DNA from: Clostridia bacterium
GTDB lineage: Bacteria > Bacillota > Clostridia > Oscillospirales > CAG-382
Assembly: GCA_017537345.1 (NCBI GenBank)
Contig: JAFYKY010000010.1
Location: forward strand, 124,001-188,000
Length of the DNA: 64,000 bases
Direction: 5' to 3'
The notes under the pieces were generated by a model. That model saw only the letters and a program-made list of their open reading frames with translations. It was not told the origin of the DNA and did no database searches. A program made the translations under genes and the position numbers. Below, piece after piece: positions 7,102-16,386 of this stretch. The first letter of the stretch is position 1, and each line of letters begins with the position of its first letter.

Positions 7102-9459
7102 ATGAAAACTTCTGTTAAAAAGTTCACAGCTTTCATCCTTGCCATTACCCTTACTTTACCGTTTATGGTATTTGCCGCAGCGCAGGATGAAAAAGCCACC
7201 AGCGATGGACCCGACATCGCTTACGAAATGCCGGAAATGCGAAACGAATATGAAAAGCATTTCCTTATGTCAGACGGTACGATTACAGCGACCACCTATA
7301 GCGAATCCGTCCACTATTATGATTCTGCTACTATGTCATGGGAAGATGTTGACAACACATTGACTTTAAGCAAAGGAAGATACTCAACCCCAAATAATGG
7401 TGGTTTTTATGCATCTTTCCGAGCAGATAACAAAAGTGAAGAAATGGTGCGCGTAACGGACGAAGATTATACCCTTTCTTGGTCTGTTGAAATACAAAAT
7501 GTGCTGGGCACCAAGGACACACTTAAAGATACGCTAATTGCCAGTATTACAGAATCCGAAGAAAGAGGCGACAAATTCGCACTTTCCAAAACAACAAGCG
7601 GGTTGAAATATTCGAATCCGTTTACAGGAGGAAAACTTGTAACGGTAGATTATATTATTTCACAATACAAAGTTAAAGAAAACATAACGATATATTCTCC
7701 TAAGGATGCAAACGTAATTTATTACACATATAACTGCGGAATGCTTTCTGCGACATTGAATGAAGATAACACAATATCATTCTTTAACGAATACGGAGAA
7801 GAAGTATATACCGTCCATGCGCCGTATATGTACGACAAAAATGGTGCGGGAAGTGGTTCGTTTAACGTTTCTTTGACCCAACAAGATGAAGTTTGTTATG
7901 TAAAGGTTACCCCGGACAAAGAATGGCTTAACAGTAAAGAGCGTTCTTATCCAGTAATTATTGATCCTACCGTTACAACGTCAAACTATTCCTCCACTTA
8001 TATGGACACATACGTAAGTTCTGCATATCCTAATACGAATTACGGCAATGAAAATAAACTCTATGTTGGAAACTGGAATAGTTCAATCAATAGAATTTAT
8101 CTATATATTCAACCACCTACTGTACCTATCGGAGCTCAAATATTAAATGCACGTCTTGATATGTCTATGGTGTACGACTCAACCACAGCAGGAACATTCG
8201 ATATTGCACAGATAAACTCCGGGTGGAATGTGAACTCTATAACATATAACAACGCCGGCGCTTATACAATTATAGAATCAAATGTTCTTGCCGCTAATCT
8301 TTACAGAGATATTCTTTCGTTCAACTTGCTTTCGTACTACCAATCCTATTACGCAAACACACAAGCTCGTTATGGATTTGTAATAAAATACCATGATGAA
8401 ACGTATAATGATTATAACGTAGTTTATTCCAACGAACATACAAATTCAGCAATGCATCCAAAATTGACAATTGTATATTCTTTACAATCTGAAAGCGAAA
8501 GCAACGATACTGTTGCTACTGCCGACGAAATTGACATTTCGCCTATTCCCGAAACAACCACTGCTATACAAGGAGGCAGTTCGACTGTTCCCAGAACGCA
8601 TATTGATTACGATTATTTTAAATTCACCGTTCCAAGACATGGCAAAATAATAGTTTCTCTATTTTGCTGGGGTGATTATGACTATAACGTAAGCATTTCG
8701 TCCGTCAGCACATATGGCACAACAACACTCGGAAGCTTTGTAACCGAGCCTTTACCGCTAAGTAATGCACGAAGTCGTGGCAGTACTGCTTTTACCGCAA
8801 CCGATGCCGCAGTATATGAACCTGAGTATGGTGATGATGAAGTTTCACCCAACATAACATACTATATATGTGTTTCAACTTCTAATGCAAACGCACCGGA
8901 TTACACGTTGAATGTCAGATATAGTGCATCATATACTAATCTTGGGTGGATATATCCCATTGCCGGAACGCAAAGCACGCTGAACTCCATACAGATTAAC
9001 GAAATTACAAATGTTTCTTCCCCCGTGGGATACAGAACAAACGAATATCATCAAGGAATGGATATAAGTATTGGCGAAACCACGCTTAAATCAGTTGCCG
9101 ACGGTGCTGTGATAAAAAAAGGTTATGATAGTAGTGCCGGAAATCATATTTGTATATACACGAACACAGTTGATCCGCACGACAGCAGTAAACATCTCGT
9201 TATTGTGTATATGCACTTATCCTCCATTAAAGAATATATTAACCCCAATACCCCCGTGCAAAAAGGAACCGAAATTGGAGTTTCCGGAAATACTGGCAAT
9301 AGCTCTGGTGGACACCTTCATTTCGAAGTTTATTCAACGTCGAGAACTTTCTCGGAATGCGTTGCTGCCAATAATATAAAATCGCCTTATGTCGAATGGT
9401 TAGTCAACCCTTACGAAATATACTATAATGATGTGACCTTTTACGGAACTCCGTATTAA
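7102..9459 (+). CDS. Secreted DNRLRE-PPC-M23 metallopeptidase
   Basis: 785 residues with a signal peptide (about 1-28, ending FAAAQ). An N-terminal region resembling the early part of RHS/wall-associated proteins ends in SYPVIIDPTVT, followed by a DNRLRE domain (about 290-455) with the usual DTYV..PNTNYG start. A PPC-type beta-sandwich follows (about 470-615, SESNDT start, DYDYFKFTV). The C-terminus is an M23/LytM zinc endopeptidase: His-x3-Asp in HQGMD near 650, YMHLS, and HLHFE near 737, so all metal ligands and the catalytic His are present. It probably cuts peptidoglycan cross-links or surface peptides outside the cell. The gene is visibly more AT-rich than its neighbours. DNRLRE domains usually sit in RHS proteins; the YD-repeat shell is absent. 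Confidence 0.85.
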   Translation: MKTSVKKFTAFILAITLTLPFMVFAAAQDEKATSDGPDIAYEMPEMRNEYEKHFLMSDGTITATTYSESVHYYDSATMSWEDVDNTLTLSKGRYSTPNNGGFYASFRADNKSEEMVRVTDEDYTLSWSVEIQNVLGTKDTLKDTLIASITESEERGDKFALSKTTSGLKYSNPFTGGKLVTVDYIISQYKVKENITIYSPKDANVIYYTYNCGMLSATLNEDNTISFFNEYGEEVYTVHAPYMYDKNGAGSGSFNVSLTQQDEVCYVKVTPDKEWLNSKERSYPVIIDPTVTTSNYSSTYMDTYVSSAYPNTNYGNENKLYVGNWNSSINRIYLYIQPPTVPIGAQILNARLDMSMVYDSTTAGTFDIAQINSGWNVNSITYNNAGAYTIIESNVLAANLYRDILSFNLLSYYQSYYANTQARYGFVIKYHDETYNDYNVVYSNEHTNSAMHPKLTIVYSLQSESESNDTVATADEIDISPIPETTTAIQGGSSTVPRTHIDYDYFKFTVPRHGKIIVSLFCWGDYDYNVSISSVSTYGTTTLGSFVTEPLPLSNARSRGSTAFTATDAAVYEPEYGDDEVSPNITYYICVSTSNANAPDYTLNVRYSASYTNLGWIYPIAGTQSTLNSIQINEITNVSSPVGYRTNEYHQGMDISIGETTLKSVADGAVIKKGYDSSAGNHICIYTNTVDPHDSSKHLVIVYMHLSSIKEYINPNTPVQKGTEIGVSGNTGNSSGGHLHFEVYSTSRTFSECVAANNIKSPYVEWLVNPYEIYYNDVTFYGTPY

Positions 9460-9497
9460 ATACTTATTTTGAAATTTAATTAAAGGAGGGAAAAACG

Positions 9498-10460
9498 ATG
9501 AAAAAAACACTTTTTGCAGTTTTGAGTATTTTTGCAGTTATTTTAATTTTTACCGCGTGCGACACACCGGAGCCGCCGGAAGAATCTATAATTGAAACTT
9601 CGGATATATCCGAAGCCGAGAGTATGCCCGAAAACAGCTTGCCGGAAGACAGCGTGCCGGATGAAAGCCTGCCGGAAACAAGCGAACCGGAAGCAAGTGT
9701 GCCCGAGGAAAGCGAGCCCGAAGTGAGCGAACCCGAAGAATACGTATGGTACGGGCAGGAAGAGCTTGACGCTTGGTACAAACAAATCAAAGAGTCAAGC
9801 AGCGCTAAGAAGGATGGCAAGCATGTGGATTATTATTATAGTATAGACGGCGTCCTAATGGATTTTATTAACGATCTCCAAAGAGGCGCCTCCGATCGAT
9901 ACATTGAGTTAACAAAAGACACAAAGCGAATTAACACAGCTTCCATTTGTGAATATTTCGGTATTACAAAAGATGAATATATGGCTTTGTATACTTTTGA
10001 AGAGTATACAGCACCGTACGGAGAAATTCCTTTTATTTTGGCCGCCAATCTGGATCGTTATCGGTTTGATGCGATTTTTTCGGAAACTCCCTGGAATCAT
10101 CCCGATTTTCTGGCGCTCAACTACACTCCGCCTGCGATAGATGATCATTATACAGAATTGGAAGACCGAAACGGATATATGAAGGACTATTATTTAATAG
10201 ACCGTCTGCTCATTGAATACGTAGGACCGGATGCGTTTGAACAATGGCTTGAAAACAAAGAAGATGCAGAGCAAAATATTGCTATGTTCATTAATGATTT
10301 TCGTATAACCCGCGAAATTTACGAGGATATATACCGGGAAACCTGCTATTCAGAGTGGTATGATAAATGGAGCTTGCTCCCCTATAACCCCGATTACCTT
10401 TTCGGTACGCCGGAAATGCAGGAGGAATACTTCAAGGTACATCCTTTAAACAAAGAATAA
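9498..10460 (+). CDS. Lipoprotein of unknown function with a duplicated domain
   Basis: 320 residues. A lipobox ends at FTACDT (Cys near 21). A Pro/Glu/Ser linker follows (about 25-80) with irregular repeats of the type PE-x-S, recalling but not matching the PEESK stalk of the gene at 5358-6737. The rest appears to hold two related units: DYYYSIDGVLMDFI...EYFGITKDEYMALYTFEEY and DYYLIDRLLIEYV...NDFRITREIYEDIYRETCY. I do not recognise the family. AAAGGAGGG lies 7 bases before the ATG, and the gene is 38 bases after the M23 protein with no terminator between, so the two are probably co-transcribed. A strong terminator follows. Confidence 0.75.
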   Translation: MKKTLFAVLSIFAVILIFTACDTPEPPEESIIETSDISEAESMPENSLPEDSVPDESLPETSEPEASVPEESEPEVSEPEEYVWYGQEELDAWYKQIKESSSAKKDGKHVDYYYSIDGVLMDFINDLQRGASDRYIELTKDTKRINTASICEYFGITKDEYMALYTFEEYTAPYGEIPFILAANLDRYRFDAIFSETPWNHPDFLALNYTPPAIDDHYTELEDRNGYMKDYYLIDRLLIEYVGPDAFEQWLENKEDAEQNIAMFINDFRITREIYEDIYRETCYSEWYDKWSLLPYNPDYLFGTPEMQEEYFKVHPLNKE

Positions 10461-10478
10461 ATTTTATACAATAACAAA

Positions 10479-10510
10479 CGGCGGGGGCAAGCCCCCGCCG
10501 TGATTATTTT
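10479..10510. terminator. Strong bidirectional terminator
   Basis: An 11-bp GC stem (CGGCGGGGGC...GCCCCCGCCG, 10479-10500) is flanked by T-rich sequence on the plus side and A-rich sequence on the other. It lies between convergent genes and can serve both. Confidence 0.85.
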
Positions 10511-10528
10511 TTGTGTTTTCTGCGTTTT

Positions 10529-11791
10529 TTATTTTACGTAAACGGATATTTCTTCCACGGTTACAGGCTGATACGCGTTTCCTGCCACGTAAAGCTTTAT
10601 GCCCGAAAAGATAACGTAACCATCGTGTATATTTTGTGAAGGGATACCCAGAGAGGAAAGGGGAATTTCTATATCTATACTCTGGTTTGCGGTGATATCC
10701 CCGGTATAGGAATCGGTACTGCAATTAAGCTTGGAATTTATGCAAAGATACTGCCCTTCCGTATATGCGTGGGGGAAGGCGCCATCGAAGAACAAAAGTA
10801 TACTTGCGTTTACGTTGGCGGTGGATATTTTTACCTTTAAAACCGAATCCTTTACGGGAACCTTAATACCGTTTGTTAAGGCGCACTGGGCATCGGGCCA
10901 CAGACCGTTGGTGTTTTTGAACAGAATGGCAGTATCGGTCTCCTGCGCCGTCATTGTAGTTCCCTCTATATACCACAAATTCTTTTGCTTGGGAGCTATA
11001 TCCGCCTTTTCGCCGGAAGCGAGAAGCACCGAGGTATCGTAATCAACTTTAGGCGCATCGGGATCGGAAACATAGTTTTCCAAAAGGAAAGCCGATATCT
11101 GCTCTGCAAAAATGCGGTTGCCCAGATCGCCGAGATGGATTCCGTCGGAGCATACCACCTGCTTTTCGGGGTGCTTTGAACATTCGGCAAACAGATCTAT
11201 AAGGGGATATCCCGTTTCCGCCGCAACTTCACGGGTCATTTCGTTATAGGTGTTCAGCCATTCTTTGATATCTCTGCCGCCGTACATAGCTTCGCTTTGC
11301 CCTTGTGCGGAATAAAACTTTGCGTAATCTATACTGTTGGTGGTAAGAAGTATGGGTACCGCCCCTGCTTCCACCGTTTTTTCCACCAGCTTTTTCATAT
11401 TCAGCTTGAACTGCTCCGGCGTTACCTTGGGGGTATTGGCGGAAACCATAAGCAGATCGTTCATACCGAAGCAAAGGGTGACGTAATCGGGATTGCGGGA
11501 GGCGACGAAGGCATCAAAGCGGGCAAGCCCTTCTTCGCTGGTTATCGCGCCCTTGGCGCCGTTAAAATAGCGCATATTGCAGTTTTGAGCCACGGTCTTG
11601 CCCCATGCGCCCAAAGCGGTGATGGAATCGCCGAACACCACCAGCATAGCGTTATCCAGAGGAGCGGGGGTAAACACATCCTCCGAAACGGTTTCGGACA
11701 GGTCTGAAACGGTTTGCGAATTTTCGCTCTCCTGCGCGCAGGAGCAAAACAAAAGGGAAAAACAAAGCATAAATATAATTACTCTTTTCAT
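10529..11791 (-). CDS. SGNH/GDSL-family hydrolase lipoprotein
   Basis: 420 residues from the ATG at 11791, chosen because a lipoprotein signal (ending LLFCSCAQ) begins there with GGAG 8 bases upstream; the frame is open further upstream only by chance through a repeat element. SGNH blocks are complete: FGDSIT with the catalytic Ser near 54, a Gly in GAKGAI, GMND near 110, and DGIH with the catalytic Asp and His near 217. Residues about 270-420 form a beta-rich module that looks like a carbohydrate-binding or jelly-roll domain. A surface esterase/deacetylase acting on polysaccharide is the likely role. The 155-base gap to the Nudix gene holds repeat copy 3. Confidence 0.85.
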   Translation of the reverse strand: MKRVIIFMLCFSLLFCSCAQESENSQTVSDLSETVSEDVFTPAPLDNAMLVVFGDSITALGAWGKTVAQNCNMRYFNGAKGAITSEEGLARFDAFVASRNPDYVTLCFGMNDLLMVSANTPKVTPEQFKLNMKKLVEKTVEAGAVPILLTTNSIDYAKFYSAQGQSEAMYGGRDIKEWLNTYNEMTREVAAETGYPLIDLFAECSKHPEKQVVCSDGIHLGDLGNRIFAEQISAFLLENYVSDPDAPKVDYDTSVLLASGEKADIAPKQKNLWYIEGTTMTAQETDTAILFKNTNGLWPDAQCALTNGIKVPVKDSVLKVKISTANVNASILLFFDGAFPHAYTEGQYLCINSKLNCSTDSYTGDITANQSIDIEIPLSSLGIPSQNIHDGYVIFSGIKLYVAGNAYQPVTVEEISVYVK

Positions 11792-11872
11792 TTTTTGTTC
11801 TCCATACAAAAATCCGCCGTTTTGTCGAAATTTTCGAAAAACTGCGGTTTTTTTGACTAATATTTTTGGGGT

Positions 11873-11940
11873 CCCCGAGAAAGCGTTTTCCGTGAAATCT
11901 ATCGTCTGCTCGAAACGCCGCAAGAAAACCTTTCTTGGGG
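11873..11940 (-). repeat. Dispersed 3'-end hairpin, copy 3 (GGGGACCCC family)
   Basis: Minus strand: CCCCAAGAAAG, an inner GTTTTC/GAAAAC helix with an unpaired head of about 30 nt, then CTTTCTCGGGG followed by ACCCC. The outer stem has 10 of 11 pairs. It begins a few bases after the Nudix stop and runs in the same sense, as copies 1 and 2 do for their genes. The longer loop distinguishes this copy. Confidence 0.6.
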
Positions 11941-11946
11941 TAAACA

Positions 11947-12411
11947 TTATTCTTCTCCGCCGAAGGACACGGAGCGCTGGTTCATTACGCCCTGATATAC
12001 ATCGCCGGTATTGCCGAGATAATAATTCTTTATAAGCTTGCGGATCTCCAGAGGATACAAAGGCTCTGCGGAAATATTATCTATATTGAGCCAAGTGGTG
12101 CCAACCTGAAATTCATCGTATTCGTATACGTTGTTTTCCAGCTTTTCCTTTATGTCGCAGAGAACCATAAATTCTACGCGGTGGATATCTTCGTATTCAT
12201 CGAATGTCTCGCGGATGAACATTATCTCCTTGGGGTCGATATCATAGCCCGCTTCTTCTGCCATTTCGCGCTTTAATGTATCGAAAATAAGCTCATCGGG
12301 ACGCTGTTTTCCGCCGGGGAGAGTATAGTACGTTCCGTTATTTTCCATTTCGGCAACCAAAAGCTTGTTGCCCTTTATAATAATGCCTTTTACGGAATTT
12401 CTGATGGTCAT
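11947..12411 (-). CDS. Nudix hydrolase
   Basis: 154 residues. The Nudix box is complete: GGKQRPDE then REMAEEAGY, matching Gx5Ex7REUxEExGU, so the metal-binding glutamates are all present. It hydrolyses a nucleoside diphosphate linked to another moiety; the substrate (oxidised NTP, nucleotide sugar and so on) is not decidable. GAGGTG precedes the ATG. It stands alone, behind a promoter overlapped by a perfect palindrome (12436-12451), suggesting it is repressor-controlled. It is divergent from spoIIR. Confidence 0.88.
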   Translation of the reverse strand: MTIRNSVKGIIIKGNKLLVAEMENNGTYYTLPGGKQRPDELIFDTLKREMAEEAGYDIDPKEIMFIRETFDEYEDIHRVEFMVLCDIKEKLENNVYEYDEFQVGTTWLNIDNISAEPLYPLEIRKLIKNYYLGNTGDVYQGVMNQRSVSFGGEE

Positions 12412-12435
12412 AATTTAATTACACCTCTGTAAATA

Positions 12436-12475
12436 TTACTGTATACAGTAAACAACATTTAGAGAGTTTTGTCAA
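12436..12475 (-). promoter_or_regulatory. Nudix promoter with 16-bp operator-like palindrome
   Basis: Minus strand: -35 TTGACA at 12470-12475, 17-base spacer, -10 TTTACT at 12447-12452. A perfect palindrome, TTACTGTATACAGTAA (12436-12451), covers the -10 and the start site. Its regulator is unknown. The rest of the 173-base gap to spoIIR shows no further gene. Confidence 0.55.
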
Positions 12476-12584
12476 GAGTCAAAACGCTCAAAATTACCTT
12501 GACGGAACGGAAATAATAGTGTAAACTCTGTATATAATCTTCCTTTGCCGTACATAATCTACGGGAAACGGAGGAAAAACAAAA

Positions 12585-13154
12585 ATGATTACAAAAACAA
12601 AGCTTATTACCTGTATTGCGGCAGTGATGCTGACCGTAATAATATCCGACCTTACCCTGCCGAGAGGCGAAAAAAGCATTTACGATACCACGGTAAGACT
12701 GCACATACTTGCAAACAGCGATTCTGCAGAGGATCAAAAGCTGAAGCTTGAAGTAAGGGACGCTATTATAGAAAACAGCCCTTATCTTGAAATGATAACC
12801 GACACGGAAGAGCTTAAAAACGAAATAATACGTATTGCCGAAGAAACGGCGGCGGGCTGGGACGTGCGCGCCGAGTTTGGCGAGGAATATTACGAAACCC
12901 GTGAATACGACGGGGTGATGTTCCCTGCGGGGACGTATACTTCGCTCCGCATAATTATCGGCGAAGGTGAAGGAAAAAACTGGTGGTGCGTGCTGTTTCC
13001 CCCGTTGTGTCTTTCTGCCGCCACGGCGCAGGACGCATTGGAAGACACGGGTATGAGCGAGGACGCGGTAAACGTATTTACAAAAACGGAAAAGGTAAAA
13101 TACAAGTTCAGGTTTAAAATACTTGAATTTTTGGGAAATCTGAAAAAGGAGTGA
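12585..13154 (+). CDS. spoIIR: Stage II sporulation protein R
   Basis: 189 residues with one N-terminal membrane/signal segment (about 5-22). Family hallmarks: RLHILANSDS followed by KLKLEVRDAI, and NWWCVLFPPLC. In Bacillus SpoIIR is made in the forespore under sigma-F, is exported to the intermembrane space and triggers SpoIIGA to process pro-sigma-E. A possible sigma-F -10 (GGAAATAATA, near 12509) lies upstream but without a good -35; a sigma-A-like pair TTGACG/TAAACT overlaps the same stretch. ACGGAGG lies 10 bases before the ATG. Only 9 bases separate it from addB. Confidence 0.93.
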   Translation: MITKTKLITCIAAVMLTVIISDLTLPRGEKSIYDTTVRLHILANSDSAEDQKLKLEVRDAIIENSPYLEMITDTEELKNEIIRIAEETAAGWDVRAEFGEEYYETREYDGVMFPAGTYTSLRIIIGEGEGKNWWCVLFPPLCLSAATAQDALEDTGMSEDAVNVFTKTEKVKYKFRFKILEFLGNLKKE

Positions 13155-13163
13155 AAAAAAGAT

Positions 13164-16100
13164 ATGCTGCACCGTATTATAGGAAAAAGCGGAAGCGGAA
13201 AAACCCAGATAATTTTAAATAAAATAAAAGAATGTATATCCGTCGGTCAGCAGTGTATCGTTATCGTGCCCGAACAGCAATCCGTGGCGTACGAAAGAAA
13301 GCTTTCCTCCGCCTTGGGCGATACCTTTAATATGTACTGCGAGGTACTTAACTTTGAGCGTCTGCCCAACCGTATTGCAAGACAGTTCGGCGGGCTTAAC
13401 GCGGAATATATGGATATTGGCTGCAGAAACGTGCTGCTTGCATCCGCTTTATACGATGTGAAGGATTCCCTTACCCAATACGCCCTTTCCGCAGAGGACA
13501 ACGATTTTATTAAAAAGCTGGGGCAGACCGCCGCAAACCTTAAAATGCGGGGCATTACGCCCGATATGCTTTTGGAAGCGAAGGAAAAGATACCCTCATC
13601 CTCCCTTGCCCAAAAGCTTACGGATATAGGAATTATATTAAAAGAATACGAAAAAAAGACGCCCGAAAGTCTGTACGACCCCAACGACGGGCTTACACGT
13701 CTTGCCCTGCGGGAAGATACGCCCCTGTTTTTTGAAGGGAAAACGGTGTTTATTGACAGCTGTTACACCTACACGCCCCAAGAAGAAGAAATAATAAAGA
13801 TAATACTGCAAAGCGCAAAGGACGCTTATATATCCTTCCTTATAGGAGAAGAACCGGAATTATACAGAGAAACCACCCTTTGCAGTGAAAAAATAAAGGA
13901 ATTTTCCCCTCTGTGCGAAGATATCGTGCTTACGGACAACAAGCGGGCAAAGGAAAAAAGCATTGAATACCTGCAGGATTTTCTGTGGGATCATTCCGCG
14001 CCCCGTTTTGAAGGCAACGCGGATAACGTGAAGATAGTTTCCGCTTCCGACGTGTTTGAGGAAGCGGCGGCAGTAAGCAGTATAATACATTCCCTTATAC
14101 GAAAAGGATACCGTTACCGCGATATTACGGTGATAACCGAAGGCGCGGAAAAATACGACGGAATTATAGACACGGTCCTTGCTTCCGACGGAATACCCTG
14201 CTATATGTCGGTAAAGGACGAGCTTACCACAAAGCCCGTGGTGGCGTTTGTTCTTGCCGCGCTGGAGATAGCCGTTACGGATTTTGCGCCCTACGCCGTG
14301 AGCAAGTACATAAAAAACAGCTATTGCGACCTTAACGCAAGAGAAAGAGATATGCTTTCCCGTTATGCCGACACCTGGGGAATAAGAGGAAAACGGTGGC
14401 GGGACGGAAATCCGTGGATGATGAATCCCGAAGGATATACCGGCGCACTTACCGAACATTCCGCCCACGTGCTTAACACGGTAAATACGGCAAAGGAAAA
14501 AATGACAGATATTCTTTTGCCGGTATACGAAACCCTGATCTCCAAGGATCTTACCGTTAAAAGCGGTGTGGAGGCGCTGTATGGACTGCTTATTTCCGCA
14601 AAGGCGGATAAGCGTCTGCTTGCCCGCGCCCGCGTTCTGATGGACAGCGGCAAGGAACGGGAAAGCGACGTGACCGCACAGGTATGGGACACCCTTATCG
14701 ATATTTTTGACAGACTGGTTTCGGTGTGCGGAGAGGAAAAGACCACTCCCGAAAAACTGCACCGTTATCTCTCCCTTATGATATCCTCCCGCAAGGTGGG
14801 GGCGATACCCGCCCTTAACGACAGCGTAACTATCGGTAACGCTTCCCTTATCCGCCCCGAAAACTGCCGCGCCTGCATACTTATGGGTGTGAACGACGGT
14901 GAGTTTCCCAAGGCGGTACGCAGACACGGATTGTTTGACGAACCGGAAAACAGACTTTTGGAGCAGGCGGGAATTCCTTTGGCACTTCCCCTTTTAAGAC
15001 AGCAAAACGAACAGCGGTTTTATTTTACCGCGGCGGTAAGCGCGCCGGCGGAAAAGCTGTATATTACCTACCCTGCGGGCGATCTTTCCGGAAACACCCT
15101 GCGCCCCTCCGTTGCGGTCATGCGCGTAAAGGAGCTGTTGGGCATAAAAGAGACCAAGTTTTTGGAAAAGGAAACGGATATGCTGTATTGCCTTCCCTCC
15201 GCAAAGCGTTACGGAGGCGGAATACAAAACCCCTATATCCAAAAGGCGCTTTACGGCTTGTGGGAGGAAAAAGACGGGGAGACCGGCTTATACCAACCCG
15301 AAGCAACGGTTGAGCTTGAGCAAACCGCATTTACCCTTACCCCCAGCCGTACCGACAAATACGCATCCTGCCCCTTTTCGTTCTTTGTAAAATATCTTTT
15401 AAAGCTTAAAGAGAACAAAAAAGCCGCGTTTTCCGCCCCCGAAATAGGCACCTTCGTTCACAGCATACTGGAAGAATTCGTTTCCGCCCGTGTGGAAGAT
15501 GGAAAGTTTGTTCCCCTGCCCGACGGCGAGCGGGAAAAAGAGGTGGACCGTCTTACGGAAACCTATATTCTTTCCGTGGCGGGTGAATATGCTTACGATA
15601 AACGCTTTGCTTACGCGGTAAGCCGTTTTAAAAAGACGCTTAACCTTATTATTAAAAATATTTCTGCGGAGTTTGAGCAAAGCAGGTTCTGCCCCAGCGG
15701 TTTTGAGGTAAAGATCGGTATGGGCGACCTGCCTCCCGTAGAGATCAAAACGGAAAAAGGCAAAATATTCCTGCGGGGTATCGTTGACCGCACGGACACC
15801 TGCGTTATTGACGGAAAGACCTACCTGCGTGTCATAGATTACAAAACGGGGGACAAGCGTTTTTCCGAAGAAAGAGTGGAAAAGGGCTTGGATCTTCAGC
15901 TTCTTATGTATCTTTTTGCCTGCTGTTCCGCAGACAAAACGGGCAATACTCTCCCTGCGGGCGTGCTGTATATGCCCGCATCCGCCCCAAAGCTTGACGG
16001 GGAAAAGGAACACCCCAACCCCGATGAAGAAGCGGTTTACGGATTTAAGAAAAGCGGTCTTGTTTTGGCAGATCCCGAGGTTATCCGAGCTATGGAAGCG

Positions 16101-16337
16101 GAGGGAGGCGGAGTGTTTATCCCCGCAAAGCTGAACAAGGACGGCACCGTTTCCGCAAGAAGCGTAAGCGCAAAGACGCTGGAAGAATTTGACGCTTTGG
16201 AAGACCGTCTTAAAACCACCCTGCGCAATATGGGAGAAAGACTTATTTCGGGAGATATGTGTATATCCCCTCTCAAAGAAGGCAGTATAAACGCCTGCAG
16301 ATATTGCGAATATAAATCATTCTGCAGAAAAGAATAA
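13164..16337 (+). CDS. addB: ATP-dependent helicase/nuclease subunit B
   Basis: 1,057 residues, slightly shorter than the Bacillus protein. An N-terminal P-loop (GKSGSGKTQ, near residue 6) is followed by the inactivated helicase-like body. The C-terminal nuclease domain carries RVIDYKTG near 890. The four iron-sulfur cysteines are visible: one in YASCPF (about 736) and three at the C-terminus (about 1045, 1048, 1054) with the C-x2-C-x5-C spacing of AddB. With AddA it resects double-strand breaks to load RecA. It lies between spoIIR and addA in one plus-strand unit. Confidence 0.96.
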   Translation: MLHRIIGKSGSGKTQIILNKIKECISVGQQCIVIVPEQQSVAYERKLSSALGDTFNMYCEVLNFERLPNRIARQFGGLNAEYMDIGCRNVLLASALYDVKDSLTQYALSAEDNDFIKKLGQTAANLKMRGITPDMLLEAKEKIPSSSLAQKLTDIGIILKEYEKKTPESLYDPNDGLTRLALREDTPLFFEGKTVFIDSCYTYTPQEEEIIKIILQSAKDAYISFLIGEEPELYRETTLCSEKIKEFSPLCEDIVLTDNKRAKEKSIEYLQDFLWDHSAPRFEGNADNVKIVSASDVFEEAAAVSSIIHSLIRKGYRYRDITVITEGAEKYDGIIDTVLASDGIPCYMSVKDELTTKPVVAFVLAALEIAVTDFAPYAVSKYIKNSYCDLNARERDMLSRYADTWGIRGKRWRDGNPWMMNPEGYTGALTEHSAHVLNTVNTAKEKMTDILLPVYETLISKDLTVKSGVEALYGLLISAKADKRLLARARVLMDSGKERESDVTAQVWDTLIDIFDRLVSVCGEEKTTPEKLHRYLSLMISSRKVGAIPALNDSVTIGNASLIRPENCRACILMGVNDGEFPKAVRRHGLFDEPENRLLEQAGIPLALPLLRQQNEQRFYFTAAVSAPAEKLYITYPAGDLSGNTLRPSVAVMRVKELLGIKETKFLEKETDMLYCLPSAKRYGGGIQNPYIQKALYGLWEEKDGETGLYQPEATVELEQTAFTLTPSRTDKYASCPFSFFVKYLLKLKENKKAAFSAPEIGTFVHSILEEFVSARVEDGKFVPLPDGEREKEVDRLTETYILSVAGEYAYDKRFAYAVSRFKKTLNLIIKNISAEFEQSRFCPSGFEVKIGMGDLPPVEIKTEKGKIFLRGIVDRTDTCVIDGKTYLRVIDYKTGDKRFSEERVEKGLDLQLLMYLFACCSADKTGNTLPAGVLYMPASAPKLDGEKEHPNPDEEAVYGFKKSGLVLADPEVIRAMEAEGGGVFIPAKLNKDGTVSARSVSAKTLEEFDALEDRLKTTLRNMGERLISGDMCISPLKEGSINACRYCEYKSFCRKE

Positions 16338-16386
16338 TACCCCAAAAAATCGTCCCAAAAATACACCGAAAAGGAGGAATTGCTTT

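Noticed and set aside
7102..9459. RHS polymorphic toxin
   Set aside because: There are no YD repeats and no C-terminal toxin domain or immunity gene; the C-terminus is a standard M23 peptidase.
10529..11947. 472-codon version of the SGNH hydrolase starting at 11947
   Set aside because: The extra 52 codons run through the repeat element; the lipoprotein signal and ribosome binding site are at 11791.
13860..14927. 355-codon minus-strand frame opposite addB
   Set aside because: Shadow of the addB frame; no ribosome binding site, low-complexity basic/aromatic content, no family.
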